From positions 1 to 64,000 of the IMG/VR virus record IMGVR_UViG_3300026097_000805: a stretch of DNA of 64,000 bases, one strand, 5' to 3'. The position numbers were made by a program, and so were the translations under genes. The notes under the pieces were generated by a model. It searched no databases and was not told the origin of the DNA. It saw only the letters and a list, made by a program, of their open reading frames with translations. Every line of letters begins with the position of its first letter. Positions within the stretch are counted from its first letter, which is position 1. Origin of the DNA: a virus. Shown piece after piece: positions 1 to 9,820 of this stretch.

Positions 1-6
1 AATTAT

Positions 7-312
7 ATGATTACGTTGAACAATCAGCGAAAACTAATTCAAGAAAAATTTCAAGAAGAATCAATTCATTATTATAACGGCGGCAAGTTTTGTGTTAGTA
101 GAGATTTAGTAGCATTTGTACAAAGCCTTATAGCACTTAAACAAACAAGTACTATTCTAATCGATGACAACGATATTCCTGTTGAAATTGAGGATCTAGA
201 AAAGTTTGCAACAGATTTATATAGTACATACTTTGAGGCAGCAAATAAATATCTCACAGAATACAACAATATTAAGAAAAATAGAAACGTACAGGGCTTA
301 ATAGATCTATGA
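7..312 (+). CDS. Small hypothetical protein, possibly partial
   Basis: Encodes 101 residues that I do not recognise. The protein is hydrophilic, probably mostly helical, and has no signal peptide or membrane segment. No ribosome binding site can be seen because only six bases precede the ATG and they contain no in-frame stop, so the true start may lie outside the window. Its last codons overlap the start of the next gene in an ATGA arrangement, so it is the first visible member of the + strand operon. Function unknown. Confidence 0.6.
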   Translation: MITLNNQRKLIQEKFQEESIHYYNGGKFCVSRDLVAFVQSLIALKQTSTILIDDNDIPVEIEDLEKFATDLYSTYFEAANKYLTEYNNIKKNRNVQGLIDL

Positions 313-1148
313 CAAAGGGTGTATTGCTTTTTGCACAGAACAACAGTCAAATAGATTATGTAAAACAGGCTCAGTTTTGTGCAAAACGTATAAAGAAATA
401 TTTGGATTTGCCTGTGTGTCTTGCTACAGATACGCTAGAATATCTTGATGAACATTACAAAGACTATCATAAGTATTTTGACCAAGTAATTGAATTAGAA
501 AGACAGCCCGTATATCATCGTAAAAAGTTTAGGGATGGTCTCTACAGTGAGAGATCTTTAGAATGGCGAAATCATAGTAGAGCAGATGCATGGGACATAA
601 CACCGTTTAACGAAACTATTGTAATGGACACAGATGTTATTATATCAAATAATGTACTTTTACATGCATTTGAGTCTAATCAAAATTTCCTTATTGCAAA
701 AGAATCAAAAGACTTAAAAACAACAAGATACATATATGAATTTAAACGCATTAGCGATAGAAGCATAGATATGTATTGGGCTACTCTTTTTTATTTTAAA
801 AAAAATGACAACACACGTATGCTGTTTGATCTTATTAAGCATATCAGAGATAATTGGAACTTCTATAGACTAACATATAAAATTGTTGAAAAGAAGTTTA
901 GAAATGATTTTGCATTTAGTATTGCTATACACATCTTAAACGGTTTTAAAAAAACAAATTGGCCACTAGCTATGCCTGGTAATCTTTGGCATACTATTGA
1001 TAAAGATATATTAGTAGATCTAAAAGACGACAAACTGACATTTTTGTTAGAAAAAGATTGGGAGTATCAGGCAGCAAGTGTGCAAGGATTGAACGTACAC
1101 GTTATGAATAAGTTTAGTTTGAATAGGATTATAGATGAGCAACTCTAA
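309..1148 (+). CDS. Glycosyltransferase-like protein with DTD motif
   Basis: A 279-residue protein resembling GT-A glycosyltransferases of the GT8 type. After an N-terminal Rossmann-like strand (GVLLFAQNN) there is a predicted metal/nucleotide-sugar motif, VMDTDVIIS, with DTD at residues 107-109. It is a paralogue of the next gene: both begin with an AQNN...YVxQA segment and share the spacing to the DxD motif. It probably transfers a sugar in the cytoplasm. Start and stop overlap both neighbours, implying translational coupling. The family is inferred from motifs; donor and acceptor cannot be read. Confidence 0.6.
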   Translation: MTKGVLLFAQNNSQIDYVKQAQFCAKRIKKYLDLPVCLATDTLEYLDEHYKDYHKYFDQVIELERQPVYHRKKFRDGLYSERSLEWRNHSRADAWDITPFNETIVMDTDVIISNNVLLHAFESNQNFLIAKESKDLKTTRYIYEFKRISDRSIDMYWATLFYFKKNDNTRMLFDLIKHIRDNWNFYRLTYKIVEKKFRNDFAFSIAIHILNGFKKTNWPLAMPGNLWHTIDKDILVDLKDDKLTFLLEKDWEYQAASVQGLNVHVMNKFSLNRIIDEQL

Positions 1149-1965
1149 AGGGTTTTGTATACTTGCACAAAATAATACTACTACTAATTATGTAAGACAA
1201 GCATATGCTCTTGCAAGCAGTATACATCGTTTTAACAATGATCAAAAAGTGTGTCTTATTACTAATGATAATGTGCCTGAAGAATATGTATCTGTCTTTG
1301 ATCAAATAGTAAAAATACCATGGACTGACCAAGCAAATGATGCTGATTGGAAGATAGAAAATCGTTGGAAGATATATCATGCTAGTCCATACGATGAAAC
1401 TATTGTAATGGATGCAGATATGATAGTATTACAAAATATCGAACACTGGTGGAACTATTTAGAGCAACGAGATTTATTTTTTACTACAAACATAAAAACT
1501 TATAGAGGAGAGCCTGCCTTAAGCAGAGATTATCGTAAAGTATTTGATTCAAACGATCTGCCTGACCTCTATAGTGCATTTTATTATTTTAAAAAAAGCG
1601 ATGCTGCAAAACAGTTTTTTGTTATGCTAGAACTTATAATGATAAACTGGGAATACTTTTACGGCAAGTTTGCTCCTGTAGATTATCAAAAATGGTGTAG
1701 TGTAGATGTCAGTTGTGCTATTACTGCCAAGCTACTAGGGATTACTAATAATATTACTGATACGCACAGTCCTATCAGCGTTACGCATATGAAACCTAGA
1801 TTACAATATTGGCAACACACACCTGATCGTTGGACGAAGGTATTAGATTGTTTTATGAACGAACGATGCGAATTAATGATAGGTAATTTTTCACAGACTG
1901 GTATCCTACATTATGTAGAAGACGAATTTTTAACAGATAAAATATTATCAAGGATTGTAAAATGA
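1135..1965 (+). CDS. Glycosyltransferase-like protein with DAD motif
   Basis: A 276-residue paralogue of the preceding gene. Shared features are the N-terminal AQNNTTTNYVRQA segment and ETIVMDADMIVLQN, with the DxD-type motif DAD at residues 93-95, as expected for a GT-A sugar transferase. It overlaps the upstream gene by 14 bases and the downstream gene by 4, so the two paralogues look like an old tandem duplication kept in one operon. A nucleotide-sugar substrate is likely; the specific sugar and acceptor are unknown. Confidence 0.6.
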   Translation: MSNSKGFCILAQNNTTTNYVRQAYALASSIHRFNNDQKVCLITNDNVPEEYVSVFDQIVKIPWTDQANDADWKIENRWKIYHASPYDETIVMDADMIVLQNIEHWWNYLEQRDLFFTTNIKTYRGEPALSRDYRKVFDSNDLPDLYSAFYYFKKSDAAKQFFVMLELIMINWEYFYGKFAPVDYQKWCSVDVSCAITAKLLGITNNITDTHSPISVTHMKPRLQYWQHTPDRWTKVLDCFMNERCELMIGNFSQTGILHYVEDEFLTDKILSRIVK

Positions 1966-2537
1966 ACTATTACATTTATTATCAATCAGCAACAGGGAAC
2001 ATACTTGCCCTAACAAATGAGCAAGACAGCTCGTTCGGCGGGACTTATATCGAAACAAACAGTGAAGTGTTTGAAAAGTTTGTAAACGGTGAGCATAAGG
2101 TTCACGAGTGGGCTGTTCTTTCTAGTCCTAAAGATGAAGAGATTGTTGAACTTGTAAAACGTGTTCAAGAAGTAAAAGAATTTGATCCTGATCTTAGCAT
2201 AAAGCAAATTGATAAAGTATTAGACTCTACTGAAAATGCATTTGTTATCGAACAAAATACAAAAAAAGGCACTTGGAATATTACAACAACATTAGATGAC
2301 AAGCATTTAATATATTATAGTCAAACAGACGGCTACTCTGATCAGAAAAAACAGATCTTTGTTATACAAGAAGATAATCCTGCTGTACTGTTAGACACAT
2401 TTGTTATAGAATTTAAAGATTTATTGACAAAAAACAAATATAGTGTTAAAGTATACAATAAAGATATTTCAAAAAGAACGGACGTCAGCTTAATTTGCAG
2501 CAGAGTTGACGAAGAGTATGTACATATAGTGAGCTAG
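1962..2537 (+). CDS. Hypothetical protein
   Basis: A 191-residue protein that I do not recognise. It begins MNYYIYYQSATGNILAL and then alternates strand-like and acidic helix-like stretches. There are no transmembrane segments, no cysteine motif and no nucleotide-binding motif. It lies between two glycosyltransferase-like genes, overlaps the upstream one by 4 bases and is one base from the downstream one, so it is probably co-translated with them. A structural or adaptor role is as likely as an enzymatic one. Confidence 0.6.
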   Translation: MNYYIYYQSATGNILALTNEQDSSFGGTYIETNSEVFEKFVNGEHKVHEWAVLSSPKDEEIVELVKRVQEVKEFDPDLSIKQIDKVLDSTENAFVIEQNTKKGTWNITTTLDDKHLIYYSQTDGYSDQKKQIFVIQEDNPAVLLDTFVIEFKDLLTKNKYSVKVYNKDISKRTDVSLICSRVDEEYVHIVS

Positions 2538-2538
2538 A

Positions 2539-3459
2539 ATGAAAAAATTTAAAGTAATTGACTATGACATCATCTACTTGAGTTATGATGAACCTAATGC
2601 AGAAAAAAATTATGCAGATTTGTGTAGCAAAGTACCATGGGCTAAACGTGTTCATGGTGTAAAAGGATCAGATGCTGCACACAAAGCTTGTGCAGAACTA
2701 AGTGAAACAGATAGATTCATTACTGTCGACGGTGATAATATTGTACACCCTGACTTTTTACAGCAAGAATTAGATTTTGAAGAACACACAGATCTAGAAA
2801 ATTCAGTTATTAGTTGGTGCGGAGTTAATATAATAAACGGGCTCATGTACGGTAATGGTGGGTTAAAGTGTTGGCCGAAAACTCATGTACTTAATATGCG
2901 GACACATGAGAATGCAGATTCTGACAATCCACATGCCCAGGTAGATTTTTGTTGGGATTTAAATTATATACAACAAAACAGCTGGTTTAGTTATGTACAT
3001 AATAATGAAACACCTCAACAAGCGTGGAGAGCAGGTTTTCGCGAAGGTGTAAAAATGGCACTAGATCAGGGTGTAAAACCTACAAAAGAAAATTTTCTTA
3101 ATGGGCATTGGAAAAACTTACATCGTCTTTGGATCTGGTTAATGATAGGCTCTGATGTCAAACACGGCCTTTGGGCAATATACGGTGCAAGACAAGGACT
3201 TTATATGACAATGTGCTCAGATTGGGATTATATAAACGTGCGAGATTTTGATTATCTCAACAACATGTGGAATAATGAAAAACATAAAGAAGATGGACTA
3301 CTAATTCAAATACAAGCACTAGGAAATGATCTCAAGGACGAGCTTGATATACCGATAGATGCTAATCCGTTATTACCCGACCAGAGTAAATTTTTTAAAA
3401 CTGTGTATCAAAATCCCAGTAGAAATCCTAATCAACAATTTATTATAGATCCAGAATGA
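2539..3459 (+). CDS. Glycosyltransferase-like protein, single domain
   Basis: A 306-residue protein with IIYLSYDEPNAEKNY near the N-terminus and ITVDGDNIVHPDF at about residues 61-73, where DGD takes the place of the GT-A DxD. It matches the C-terminal domain of the repeat protein at 13648-15273, which has ISYNEPNADANY, HGVKG and IVDGDAQI in the same order, so the two are homologues of different architecture. The likely role is glycan transfer. It overlaps the following radical-SAM gene by the ATGA junction. Confidence 0.6.
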   Translation: MKKFKVIDYDIIYLSYDEPNAEKNYADLCSKVPWAKRVHGVKGSDAAHKACAELSETDRFITVDGDNIVHPDFLQQELDFEEHTDLENSVISWCGVNIINGLMYGNGGLKCWPKTHVLNMRTHENADSDNPHAQVDFCWDLNYIQQNSWFSYVHNNETPQQAWRAGFREGVKMALDQGVKPTKENFLNGHWKNLHRLWIWLMIGSDVKHGLWAIYGARQGLYMTMCSDWDYINVRDFDYLNNMWNNEKHKEDGLLIQIQALGNDLKDELDIPIDANPLLPDQSKFFKTVYQNPSRNPNQQFIIDPE

Positions 3460-4874
3460 CAGATAAACAAAAAGGAGATGAGGTAAAGCTACTAAAGGGA
3501 AAGTACCAATCACAGTATTTTGAGAGTAGTAAAGACCTTTTACAAGGACTTAATAATGTTAGTCCTAGTTTCTGTTTGGCTAAGTGGTACAGTGTAAGTT
3601 TACATTTACCTACTGGCAAGACACACAGTTGCTATCACCCGCCTGCACATAATATTCCACTAGAAGAATTAAATATAACTCCGGATGCATTACATAATAC
3701 ACAGTATAAAAAACAACAACGTGCTAAAATGCTTAAAGGAGAACGACCTAAAGAGTGTGAGTTTTGTTGGGCATTAGAAGATCAAGGAAATATAAGTGAC
3801 CGTGCATATCGTAGTAAAGATGTATTTGAGCCTGGACTAATCGAAGCTGCACAAGTAGAAGAAAATCCTAAACCCAAATACTTAGAAGTAAACTTTAATC
3901 AAGCCTGTAATTTAAAGTGTGCATATTGTAGTCCACATCTGTCAACAGAGTGGCACAAAGAAGTTAAAAAACATGGTGCATACCATTTAGATGGATTTAA
4001 ACACAATGATCCTCTTTGGGTCGACAATTTAGGTATTAATAATGCTCCAGATAGTCCGTATGTGCAAGCGTTTTGGGAATGGTTTCCTACGGTATATCCT
4101 ACATTAAAAACATTTCGTATGACTGGTGGCGAGCCACTTATGGATAAAAACACATTTCGTGTGTTTGACTATATAAAAAATAATCCTAATAATAAATTGA
4201 ATTTGAGTATTACTAGTAATTGTAGTCCTCCTAAAGGTCAGTGGACTAAATTTATGACTAGTCTAAAAGAAATTACAGATAAAGATGCGATAGATCATTT
4301 CATGTTGTTTTGCAGTCTTGACAGTTGGGGGCCCCAGGCAGAATATATAAGACATGGATTAGACTTTGACGAATTATATAAGAATATTACGCAATATTTA
4401 AGTGAAAGCAAAAACCACAGCTTAACTTTTATTATAACGGCAAATCTGCTAAGTTTACCAGGTTGGTTAGATTATGTCAAAAACATTTTAAAATTGCGTA
4501 AAACTTTTAACACTAATCGACAATTGATCTGGTTTGATACACCTATGCTACATGATCCCAAATGGATGAGTATGAAATTAGCGACACCCGAACTGTTGAA
4601 GCCTTTACAAGACAGTATCGATTACATGGAAGAAAATAAAGAAACTATACATAACAGGTTCAAAGGATTTAAGGACTTTGAAGTAGATAAAGTCAGACGA
4701 CTGTATGAGTGGGCGTCAGAACCGTTAAATACCACACAAGAACTAACAGCAAAGAAGAATTTTGATTTGTTTTTTAAACAGCATGATATTCGTAGAGATA
4801 CTGATATACAAAAAACATTTCCTGAACTAATAACTTTCATAGAAGAATGTGAGGTATTATATAATGAGCGATAA
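3456..4874 (+). CDS. Radical-SAM protein, class A
   Basis: A 472-residue radical-SAM enzyme. The cluster-binding CNLKCAYC lies at residues 151-158, followed by the SAM-binding TGGEP. Ahead of the core is a Cys-rich segment with C40, C59 followed by YHP, and C101-x2-C104, which looks like a SPASM/twitch-like auxiliary-cluster domain moved to the N-terminus. Radical-SAM enzymes cleave SAM reductively to a 5'-deoxyadenosyl radical; the substrate here is unknown. Its closest sister is the next gene, which shares the CYHP variant where most class-A proteins have CC. Confidence 0.85.
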   Translation: MTDKQKGDEVKLLKGKYQSQYFESSKDLLQGLNNVSPSFCLAKWYSVSLHLPTGKTHSCYHPPAHNIPLEELNITPDALHNTQYKKQQRAKMLKGERPKECEFCWALEDQGNISDRAYRSKDVFEPGLIEAAQVEENPKPKYLEVNFNQACNLKCAYCSPHLSTEWHKEVKKHGAYHLDGFKHNDPLWVDNLGINNAPDSPYVQAFWEWFPTVYPTLKTFRMTGGEPLMDKNTFRVFDYIKNNPNNKLNLSITSNCSPPKGQWTKFMTSLKEITDKDAIDHFMLFCSLDSWGPQAEYIRHGLDFDELYKNITQYLSESKNHSLTFIITANLLSLPGWLDYVKNILKLRKTFNTNRQLIWFDTPMLHDPKWMSMKLATPELLKPLQDSIDYMEENKETIHNRFKGFKDFEVDKVRRLYEWASEPLNTTQELTAKKNFDLFFKQHDIRRDTDIQKTFPELITFIEECEVLYNER

Positions 4875-6273
4875 TTATATGAATCGTGTTAAAGAAACCC
4901 GAGACTCATTAAATGAAGTAGGTCCAGGGTTCTGTGCAATGAAATGGTTAAACGAAACACTTTACTTGCAAACAGGGGACAACCATAGTTGCTATCATCC
5001 ACGTCCTCATCATATTCCTTTGCAGGAAATAGAAGAAAATCCAAATGCATTGCACAATACTAAATTTAAAAAATCAGTGCGTAAAGAAATGCTCGAAGGT
5101 AAGCGTCCTGAAGAATGTTATTATTGTTGGAATGTAGAAGACTTAGACGGAGAACACTATTCTGATAGAATGTTTCATAGTGCAAGTAATTGGGTTTCAA
5201 AAGAAGATTTAAATCTTATAAAAAGATCTCATTGGAACGATAACATTAATCCAAGATATTTAGAATTAAGTTTTGGCAATGGCTGCAATTTTTCTTGCGG
5301 TTATTGTTGCCCGCAAGCAAGTAGTCTTTGGGTAGATGAAATTAAAAAATACGGAAATTATGATATATCTTATAATCAATATGGTATAGAATTTCTTAAT
5401 GGTAATTTTTATAATGACAAAGAATACAACCCTTACGTAGAAGCCTTTTGGAAATGGTGGCCTGATCTAGTTAAAGATCTTAAAATTTTGAGAATTACCG
5501 GAGGCGAACCTTTGATGAATTCTAATACGTTTAAAATGTTAGACATGCTAGATGAAACTCCTGCTCCGGATTTAGAAATCAATATGAATAGTAATCTAGG
5601 TGTAACTAATGCTCGTGTTAAAAAATTAAGTAATAAAATAAAGAAGTTAATAAAAGAAAATAAAATTAAAACATTTAAACTCTATACAAGCATTGACGGT
5701 TGGGGAGAGCAGGCTGAATATATGCGTAGAGGATTAAAATGCGATTTATGGGAGAAAAATCTTGATACGTTTATTACGATTACTGAGTCGCCTGTAAATA
5801 TTATGATCACATATAACATCTTAGCAGTAGCAAACTTTAGAGATTTACTTGTTAAAATACTAGAACTTAGAGAAAAATATAATTCTAAAGATAATAGTCA
5901 GCAAATGTTAGGATTTGATACACCGTATTTAAAAGAACCACCTCATTGGATGATTAATCTGCTTCCGGTTGACGAGTTTGGACATTACTTAGATAACGAT
6001 TTAAAGTTTATTAAAGAAAACCTAAGAAATAATGGTAATGATACATTTAAATTTAGTAAACACGAATATGAAAAATTTAAGCGTGTACGTGACTATTTTT
6101 ATCAAGGTGGACAAAAAATTACTTCTGAGTTAATTGAGAGAGGCAGAAAGGATTTTTATAAATTTTTTACTGAATATGATAAACGTAGTAATTTAGATTT
6201 CAAAAAAACCTTTCCTTTATATAAGAAGTTTATGAAAGATTGTGAAAGATTAGTAAATGAGTCTAAGAAATAA
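4864..6273 (+). CDS. Radical-SAM protein, class A, sister of upstream gene
   Basis: A 469-residue radical-SAM enzyme with CNFSCGYC at residues 141-148 and TGGEP downstream. The N-terminal Cys segment has C24, C43-YHP and C85-x2-C88. I chose the ATG at 4864 over an in-frame ATG 15 bases earlier because GAGG at 4851-4854 sits nine bases before it. It overlaps the upstream gene by 11 bases. Length, order of motifs and the CYHP variant make it a tandem paralogue of the 3456-4874 gene. Substrate unknown. Confidence 0.85.
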   Translation: MSDNYMNRVKETRDSLNEVGPGFCAMKWLNETLYLQTGDNHSCYHPRPHHIPLQEIEENPNALHNTKFKKSVRKEMLEGKRPEECYYCWNVEDLDGEHYSDRMFHSASNWVSKEDLNLIKRSHWNDNINPRYLELSFGNGCNFSCGYCCPQASSLWVDEIKKYGNYDISYNQYGIEFLNGNFYNDKEYNPYVEAFWKWWPDLVKDLKILRITGGEPLMNSNTFKMLDMLDETPAPDLEINMNSNLGVTNARVKKLSNKIKKLIKENKIKTFKLYTSIDGWGEQAEYMRRGLKCDLWEKNLDTFITITESPVNIMITYNILAVANFRDLLVKILELREKYNSKDNSQQMLGFDTPYLKEPPHWMINLLPVDEFGHYLDNDLKFIKENLRNNGNDTFKFSKHEYEKFKRVRDYFYQGGQKITSELIERGRKDFYKFFTEYDKRSNLDFKKTFPLYKKFMKDCERLVNESKK

Positions 6274-7441
6274 TAAAACATTTTGTGTATTACCTTGGAT
6301 TCATTTACATTCGAATCCTGATAGCGAAATTAGACCTTGTTGTATAGCAAAAACTGACCAGTATAAGTTTGGTTATTTAAACAACACCACAGTACAAGAA
6401 GCATGGAATAGTAAATCTTATATGCGTGTTCGCAAGAATATGTTAAAAGGAAAGCCTATTCAAGTTTGTGAAAATTGTTATGAGACTGAAAAATATGGTT
6501 CAAACAGTTTACGCAATAATATGAATGAAAAATGGTTAACTACAGATCTTGAATCTACTATACTAACAAATACAGATTCTAAAGGTAGATATAATAGTCA
6601 AGGTCTTTTATACTGGGACATTAGATACAGTAATGTTTGTAACTTTAAATGTCGAATGTGCGGCCCTGCACTTAGCACAAAATGGTACGAAGATGTAGAA
6701 GGATGGAATCATACATTAACTAATATATCCGATATTAAAAGCTGGTGCGATCAAAATAAAGAATATTTAAAAACTTTAAAAGAAATTTATTTTGCAGGCG
6801 GCGAACCTCTAGTTCAGAAGCAGCATTACGAATTTTTAGAATGGTGTATAAAAAATAACATTTATCCTAGTCTTCATTATCAATCAAATGGAAGTAAGTT
6901 AAAATACGGTAAATGGAATATATTTGAACTTTGGAATCATTTTCCAAATGTTGCTTTTAGTCTTAGTTTAGATGCGTTTGGTGCTCTTGGGGAATATATC
7001 AGAACTGGATATATTGATAATGTTGTTAAAGACAATATGAATAGAATACTAGATTTTATGGGAAGTAATCATAGTATTTTAATAAACAGTACATGGCAGT
7101 TATACAACTCTTATTATATGACTGAGTTTTTTGACGAAGTAGATACTTACAAATGGGTGTTAAATAATAATAATTATACACAATTATTAATTAATCCTGA
7201 ATATCTACAACCTAAAGTTTTACCTGCTGAGCTTAAAAAAACAGCAATAAAAAAAATAGAAACAAGTAAATGGTTTAATATATACCCTAATAAATTTGAG
7301 TCGGTGCTTAATAACCTTAAAGAAGAAAGTTCACAGTTACAATGGAAAAAATTTGTTAAATACTCTAAGAACTTAGATAATATTAGAAAAGAATCATTAG
7401 TTGATGTCTTTCCGGAATTAAGGAAATATTATGAATCTTAG
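6257..7441 (+). CDS. Radical-SAM protein, class A
   Basis: A 394-residue radical-SAM enzyme. The N-terminal segment reads FCVLPWIHL, then CC at residues 28-29, then WNS...R...ML and C71-x2-C74, the standard class-A layout. The radical-SAM cluster motif CNFKCRMC is at 128-135 and AGGEP follows. It overlaps the upstream gene by 17 bases and the downstream gene by 11. The GxxRPCC...CxxC pattern resembles SPASM/twitch auxiliary-cluster ligands, but placed before rather than after the core. No substrate can be inferred. Confidence 0.85.
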   Translation: MSLRNNKTFCVLPWIHLHSNPDSEIRPCCIAKTDQYKFGYLNNTTVQEAWNSKSYMRVRKNMLKGKPIQVCENCYETEKYGSNSLRNNMNEKWLTTDLESTILTNTDSKGRYNSQGLLYWDIRYSNVCNFKCRMCGPALSTKWYEDVEGWNHTLTNISDIKSWCDQNKEYLKTLKEIYFAGGEPLVQKQHYEFLEWCIKNNIYPSLHYQSNGSKLKYGKWNIFELWNHFPNVAFSLSLDAFGALGEYIRTGYIDNVVKDNMNRILDFMGSNHSILINSTWQLYNSYYMTEFFDEVDTYKWVLNNNNYTQLLINPEYLQPKVLPAELKKTAIKKIETSKWFNIYPNKFESVLNNLKEESSQLQWKKFVKYSKNLDNIRKESLVDVFPELRKYYES

Positions 7442-8603
7442 ATGTGTTAATTTAGAATCTGGATTAAGAATTGAAAACGATGGAACATGTAAATCGTGTT
7501 GCATGATGAAAGATAAATTTTGGAAAACCAAAAGAGAAAAATATAATTTGTATTCAGATACATTCGATGATATAATGAAATCTAAAGCAAGACGTAAAAT
7601 AGTAAAGGCATTAGAAAAAGGCGAAAAACACCCTGCGTGTCAGCGTTGCTGGGACGAAGAAGCAACTGGCAAGAAAAGTAAACGTCTAAGAGATAATGAA
7701 ACATTTATAGATACTAAGCCTGGTACTGTACAGATTATTGATGTTAGTATGGGTACACAATGTAACATTAAGTGTAGAACTTGTGGTCCTTTTAACAGCA
7801 GTTTTTGGAATAATGAATGGTTTGATACAGGCTACTTTGGCGGAACTAAAGAAGAGTACAAGTCCTATTTAAAGCGTCTAAATTGTGCTTTTGACGATGA
7901 TAGTAGTTTTTGGGATCAATTTAAACAAAATTTAAAAAATACGTTACACATTGATTTTTATGGAGGCGAGCCTTTTTTAGTCAAAAAGCAATGGAATATG
8001 TTAGAATATGCTATAGAACACGGATATAGTAAAGATATTGCAGTTCATTATAATACAAATGGTACTATATGGAATGACAGTGTATATGATATTCTTAAAG
8101 AATTTAAAGCTGTTTATATAGATTTTAGTATTGACGGAGTATACGATAAATTAACATACATTAGGTATCCTGCAAAATGGGATACAGTTTACAATAATCT
8201 TCTCAAACTAAAGGAAGTATCGGATAAAGATACTAAGTTTAAAATTAATATTTGTAATACAATTAGTATTTTAAATGTCTATTATATTCCAGAAATGTAT
8301 GAAGTATTTGCCGAGTTAGGTAATTCTATGTATTTAAATTTAGTATTCGGTCCTGATTATTACTGTATAAAAAATATACCTAAGCCTATAAAAAAAGAAA
8401 TTACTCAACATTTAGAAAACAGTGAAGAGCGTTATTGGACAACTAGTATTCTTAATTTTATGAATGGTAATAAAGACAATCCTAAAGAATGGGAAAGATT
8501 TTTAAAAATAACTAAAAAACACGACGAGTACAGAGGACAATCATTTAAAGAAATATTTCCTGAATTTTACGATATTATAAAAAAGAACGGATTTAGCCTA
8601 TGA
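7431..8603 (+). CDS. Radical-SAM protein, class A
   Basis: A 390-residue radical-SAM enzyme with CNIKCRTC at residues 111-118 and YGGEP downstream. The N-terminal domain has C5, C20, CC at 23-24 and C70-x2-C73. The usual FCxxPW opening is shortened to LRCVNLESG, so this copy is slightly divergent at its N-terminus. It is joined to the next gene by the ATGA overlap. Assigned to the same family as its neighbours; substrate unknown. Confidence 0.82.
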   Translation: MNLRCVNLESGLRIENDGTCKSCCMMKDKFWKTKREKYNLYSDTFDDIMKSKARRKIVKALEKGEKHPACQRCWDEEATGKKSKRLRDNETFIDTKPGTVQIIDVSMGTQCNIKCRTCGPFNSSFWNNEWFDTGYFGGTKEEYKSYLKRLNCAFDDDSSFWDQFKQNLKNTLHIDFYGGEPFLVKKQWNMLEYAIEHGYSKDIAVHYNTNGTIWNDSVYDILKEFKAVYIDFSIDGVYDKLTYIRYPAKWDTVYNNLLKLKEVSDKDTKFKINICNTISILNVYYIPEMYEVFAELGNSMYLNLVFGPDYYCIKNIPKPIKKEITQHLENSEERYWTTSILNFMNGNKDNPKEWERFLKITKKHDEYRGQSFKEIFPEFYDIIKKNGFSL

Positions 8604-9820
8604 AGAATTTTACCTGGAAAGAATCTAAAGTAACACATATGCACATAGAGTTATCTAATTTTTGTAATGCAGCATGTCCGTTTTGTCCTAGGTATGTAGA
8701 TAGCACTGCAAGAGTTAGACCAGAGTTACAATTGAATTCTATAACACTAGAACAATTTAAAAAATGGTTTCCTTTAAATTTTATGAAAAGTGTAGAGCGT
8801 ATTTTATTTTGTGGAACACACGGCGATCCACTGATGGCAAAGGATGTTATAGAAATTATAGATTATATACAAACGTCATCACCAAAGTGTACCATACAAG
8901 TGAACACTAATGGAGGCATGCGATCTCCTGAATTTTTTAGAGCATTAGGAAAAAAATTAGTTGAGCATGGAACTAATCATAAAGTAGTTTTTAGTATAGA
9001 CGGGTTAAAAGATACAAATCATTTATACAGAAGAAATGTAAAGTGGGAAAAACTTATAGAAAACGCAATAGCTTTTAACAGTACCGGTGCTCGGGGTCTG
9101 TGGGAATATCTTATTTTTGAACACAACGAGCATCAATTAGAAGAAGCCAAACAATTATCAGAAGAATTAGGGTTTTATGATATAAAATTTAAAAAAGCAT
9201 TAGGTTTTGATCCTAATAAGTCAGGGCAATTAAAAGCTAGAGGAGTGTATGATAAAAATGGCGATCTAGAGTACATCATAAGTCCGCCTAGTGACCAGTC
9301 AATGATAAACTCGTCGTGTGTGCCAAACAGTGTAGATAAAAATGTTAAGACCTCAAAAGACATAACATACTTAAAAGACTTTAAACCCGGAGTAAATCCT
9401 ATTGTCGAAAGCAAAGTAGCTAATTTTGACGAGGCAAAAATACCACATTGGAACACTTATATTAAACAGTTTGAAAACAGTGCTATAAATTGTAAAAGCT
9501 GTGTTAAGTCAAAATCGTCAGAAATTTATGTAAGCTGTGACGGTATTGTATTTCCTTGTTGTTTTATAGGAACACGAGTTGATAGTGCAATAGATTTGTA
9601 CGAAGATACACAATTAAGACATCATATAAAACAGTTTGGTAAAGATAAATTTGATTTAAAAAAGACTTCTATTAAAAAAATTATAAAACGGGGCTATTTA
9701 GACAGTGTGTATACGGACAGTTGGGATAAAGAGTCATATACTAACGGTAAACTTTCTTATTGTGCAATGACCTGTGGAAATAATAGTGAGATAGATAGGA
9801 TTTACGATAGAGATGATTGA
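8600..9820 (+). CDS. Radical-SAM/SPASM protein, class B
   Basis: A 406-residue radical-SAM enzyme of the second class. CNAACPFC starts at residue 22, almost at the N-terminus, with no Cys-rich domain before it. The conserved block IDGLKDTNHLYRRN and the HNEHQ motif define the class. The C-terminus carries SPASM-like cysteines: INCKSC, then FPCC, then CAMTCG. Such domains usually hold auxiliary Fe-S clusters used in peptide or sugar oxidation. It is followed immediately by an SGNH hydrolase, one of several class-B genes paired with a small enzyme. Confidence 0.85.
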   Translation: MKNFTWKESKVTHMHIELSNFCNAACPFCPRYVDSTARVRPELQLNSITLEQFKKWFPLNFMKSVERILFCGTHGDPLMAKDVIEIIDYIQTSSPKCTIQVNTNGGMRSPEFFRALGKKLVEHGTNHKVVFSIDGLKDTNHLYRRNVKWEKLIENAIAFNSTGARGLWEYLIFEHNEHQLEEAKQLSEELGFYDIKFKKALGFDPNKSGQLKARGVYDKNGDLEYIISPPSDQSMINSSCVPNSVDKNVKTSKDITYLKDFKPGVNPIVESKVANFDEAKIPHWNTYIKQFENSAINCKSCVKSKSSEIYVSCDGIVFPCCFIGTRVDSAIDLYEDTQLRHHIKQFGKDKFDLKKTSIKKIIKRGYLDSVYTDSWDKESYTNGKLSYCAMTCGNNSEIDRIYDRDD

